A stretch of DNA of 7,133 nucleotides from Pseudomonadota bacterium (GTDB lineage Bacteria > Desulfobacterota > JADFVX01), in contig JADFVX010000138.1 of NCBI GenBank assembly GCA_015222755.1, forward strand, positions 1 through 7,133. The letters are read 5' to 3'. Positions 6,284 to 7,133 of this stretch are shown piece by piece (positions within the stretch are counted from its first letter, which is position 1; every line of letters starts with the position of its first letter). The position numbers and the translations under genes were made by a program. The notes beneath the pieces are model-generated. The model worked only from the letters and a program-made list of their open reading frames with translations. It had not been told where the DNA came from and searched no databases.

Positions 6284-7133
6284 AAAAGGCGTATCCTTCC
6301 TGTTGTGATCCTTTTGGCAGTCGTAATTGCCATAGGTGGCTACCTCATATCTTATCAACTCCACTCTATAGACAGGTCTAATGATAAATGGCAGAGTGCT
6401 GAGTCCTTAAAAGATTATTTTTCTCATATCGGTGAAGACACGCAGATGTTGAGAACCAACTTTTATATGTATGTCGCAGGTTTTAATGAAGACCTGAACC
6501 GAGAGATAGATCTGGCTATAGACCTTGAGTCTGACGTTTTAGCGATTAAGGAAGCGCCAGAAAGTGCTCTGTTAGAGGAGGAGTTGGCAGCAATACTCCT
6601 GAAAATAGGATATTACAATGAAGCACTTAGCGGTTTGGTGACTGCCGAGGGGGTGGCCCATAAAAAAAATTATGTGAACAAGGTGTCACAGTCTGCTGAA
6701 GAGATTGGTCTCATCGTTAAACAGGCAATTCAGAAAGCAGAAGACATAGAAGGGGGGGCAAGGGAAGCTAACCTTGAGGCACTTAAAAAGAGCAGGGAGG
6801 TGATAGTTCTTGTCTCTCTCATCTCTATCCTTATTATAGCTTTTACGGTTTACTTAATTGTTCAAATGCTGAGCAGACCTGTTGATGACCTGCTGGAAGG
6901 GATAGAAGGTATCGCTGTAGGAAAATATAGTCATAGGGTGAAAATCCACTATGAAAGTGAACTTTCAAGGGTTGCTGATGCCCTGAATTCTATGTCTGAT
7001 GTCTTGGAAGACAGGGACCAGGAGATTACAACAATCAATGAAGAACTTAATGCTCAAAACGAGGAACTTTCCGATATAAATATCCAACTTGAAAGTGCAG
7101 TTAGTGAAAAGACTAAGGAACTCTCTTATAAAA
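6281..7133 (+). CDS. Membrane sensor protein with HAMP domain, probable histidine kinase, 3'-truncated by window edge
   Basis: The frame is open from TTG 6281 to the right edge (284 codons). Residues 2-4 (KRR) precede TM1 (5-25). Residues about 26-172 form a periplasmic, mostly helical sensor region, and TM2 spans 174-196. HAMP follows at about 197-250 (SRPVDDLLEGIEGIAVGKYS at 198-217). Residues 250-284 form a coiled coil ending in LESAVSEKTKEL, the type of linker that commonly leads into a HisKA, PAS or GGDEF domain. The catalytic part is outside the window, so histidine kinase is the likeliest reading, with diguanylate cyclase or another output possible. It is not a recognisable chemoreceptor up to this point. 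The 24-nt gap after the binding-protein gene implies co-transcription and a functional pair, comparable in principle to TorT-TorS. A G7 run lies at 6752-6758. Confidence 0.85.
   Translation, partial: MKRRILPVVILLAVVIAIGGYLISYQLHSIDRSNDKWQSAESLKDYFSHIGEDTQMLRTNFYMYVAGFNEDLNREIDLAIDLESDVLAIKEAPESALLEEELAAILLKIGYYNEALSGLVTAEGVAHKKNYVNKVSQSAEEIGLIVKQAIQKAEDIEGGAREANLEALKKSREVIVLVSLISILIIAFTVYLIVQMLSRPVDDLLEGIEGIAVGKYSHRVKIHYESELSRVADALNSMSDVLEDRDQEITTINEELNAQNEELSDINIQLESAVSEKTKELSYK

Overview
The window carries the 3' part of a chemotaxis gene cluster followed by a separate sensory pair, all on the + strand. The order is cheA (5'-truncated by the window edge), cheB, a frameshifted PilZ-domain gene, a transmembrane chemoreceptor gene (mcp), cheW, a 242-nt non-coding gap, a PhnD-type substrate-binding lipoprotein gene, and the 5' part of a HAMP-containing membrane sensor gene that runs off the right edge. 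Lipoprotein signal peptide, periplasmic binding protein and two-TM receptor architecture indicate a motile Gram-negative bacterium. Frequent ATA, AGG and AGA codons and moderate GC argue against an enteric. A deltaproteobacterial or Nitrospirota-like host is my guess, with low confidence.

Bases 1-1352 encode the P3-P4-P5 part of CheA, preceded by a perfect 21-bp tandem repeat. The repeat is in frame, so the real protein starts upstream and the ATG at 84 is internal. cheA and cheB overlap by 4 nt (ATGA). After cheB, the PilZ gene (2439-2842) is split in two by a one-base frameshift at a T4 tract. The chemoreceptor (2887-4488) has two TM segments, a helical periplasmic domain, HAMP and a complete signalling hairpin, and cheW (4554-5039) follows. 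Receptor, CheW and CheA can form the core signalling array, and CheB provides adaptation. The matching methyltransferase CheR and the CheY output are not in the window and may lie upstream.

The gap at 5040-5281 separates the chemotaxis genes from a probable second transcription unit. That unit holds a lipoprotein of the phosphonate/phosphate-like binding family (5282-6256). It is followed after 24 nt by a TTG-initiated sensor protein with TM1, periplasmic domain, TM2, HAMP and coiled coil (6281 to the edge). No ABC permease or ATPase is visible beside the binding protein, so I suggest it works as a ligand-presenting subunit for the sensor, not as a transporter part.

The points most worth a second look are the coding 21-bp repeat in cheA, the split PilZ gene, and the binding-protein/kinase pair next to a chemotaxis cluster.
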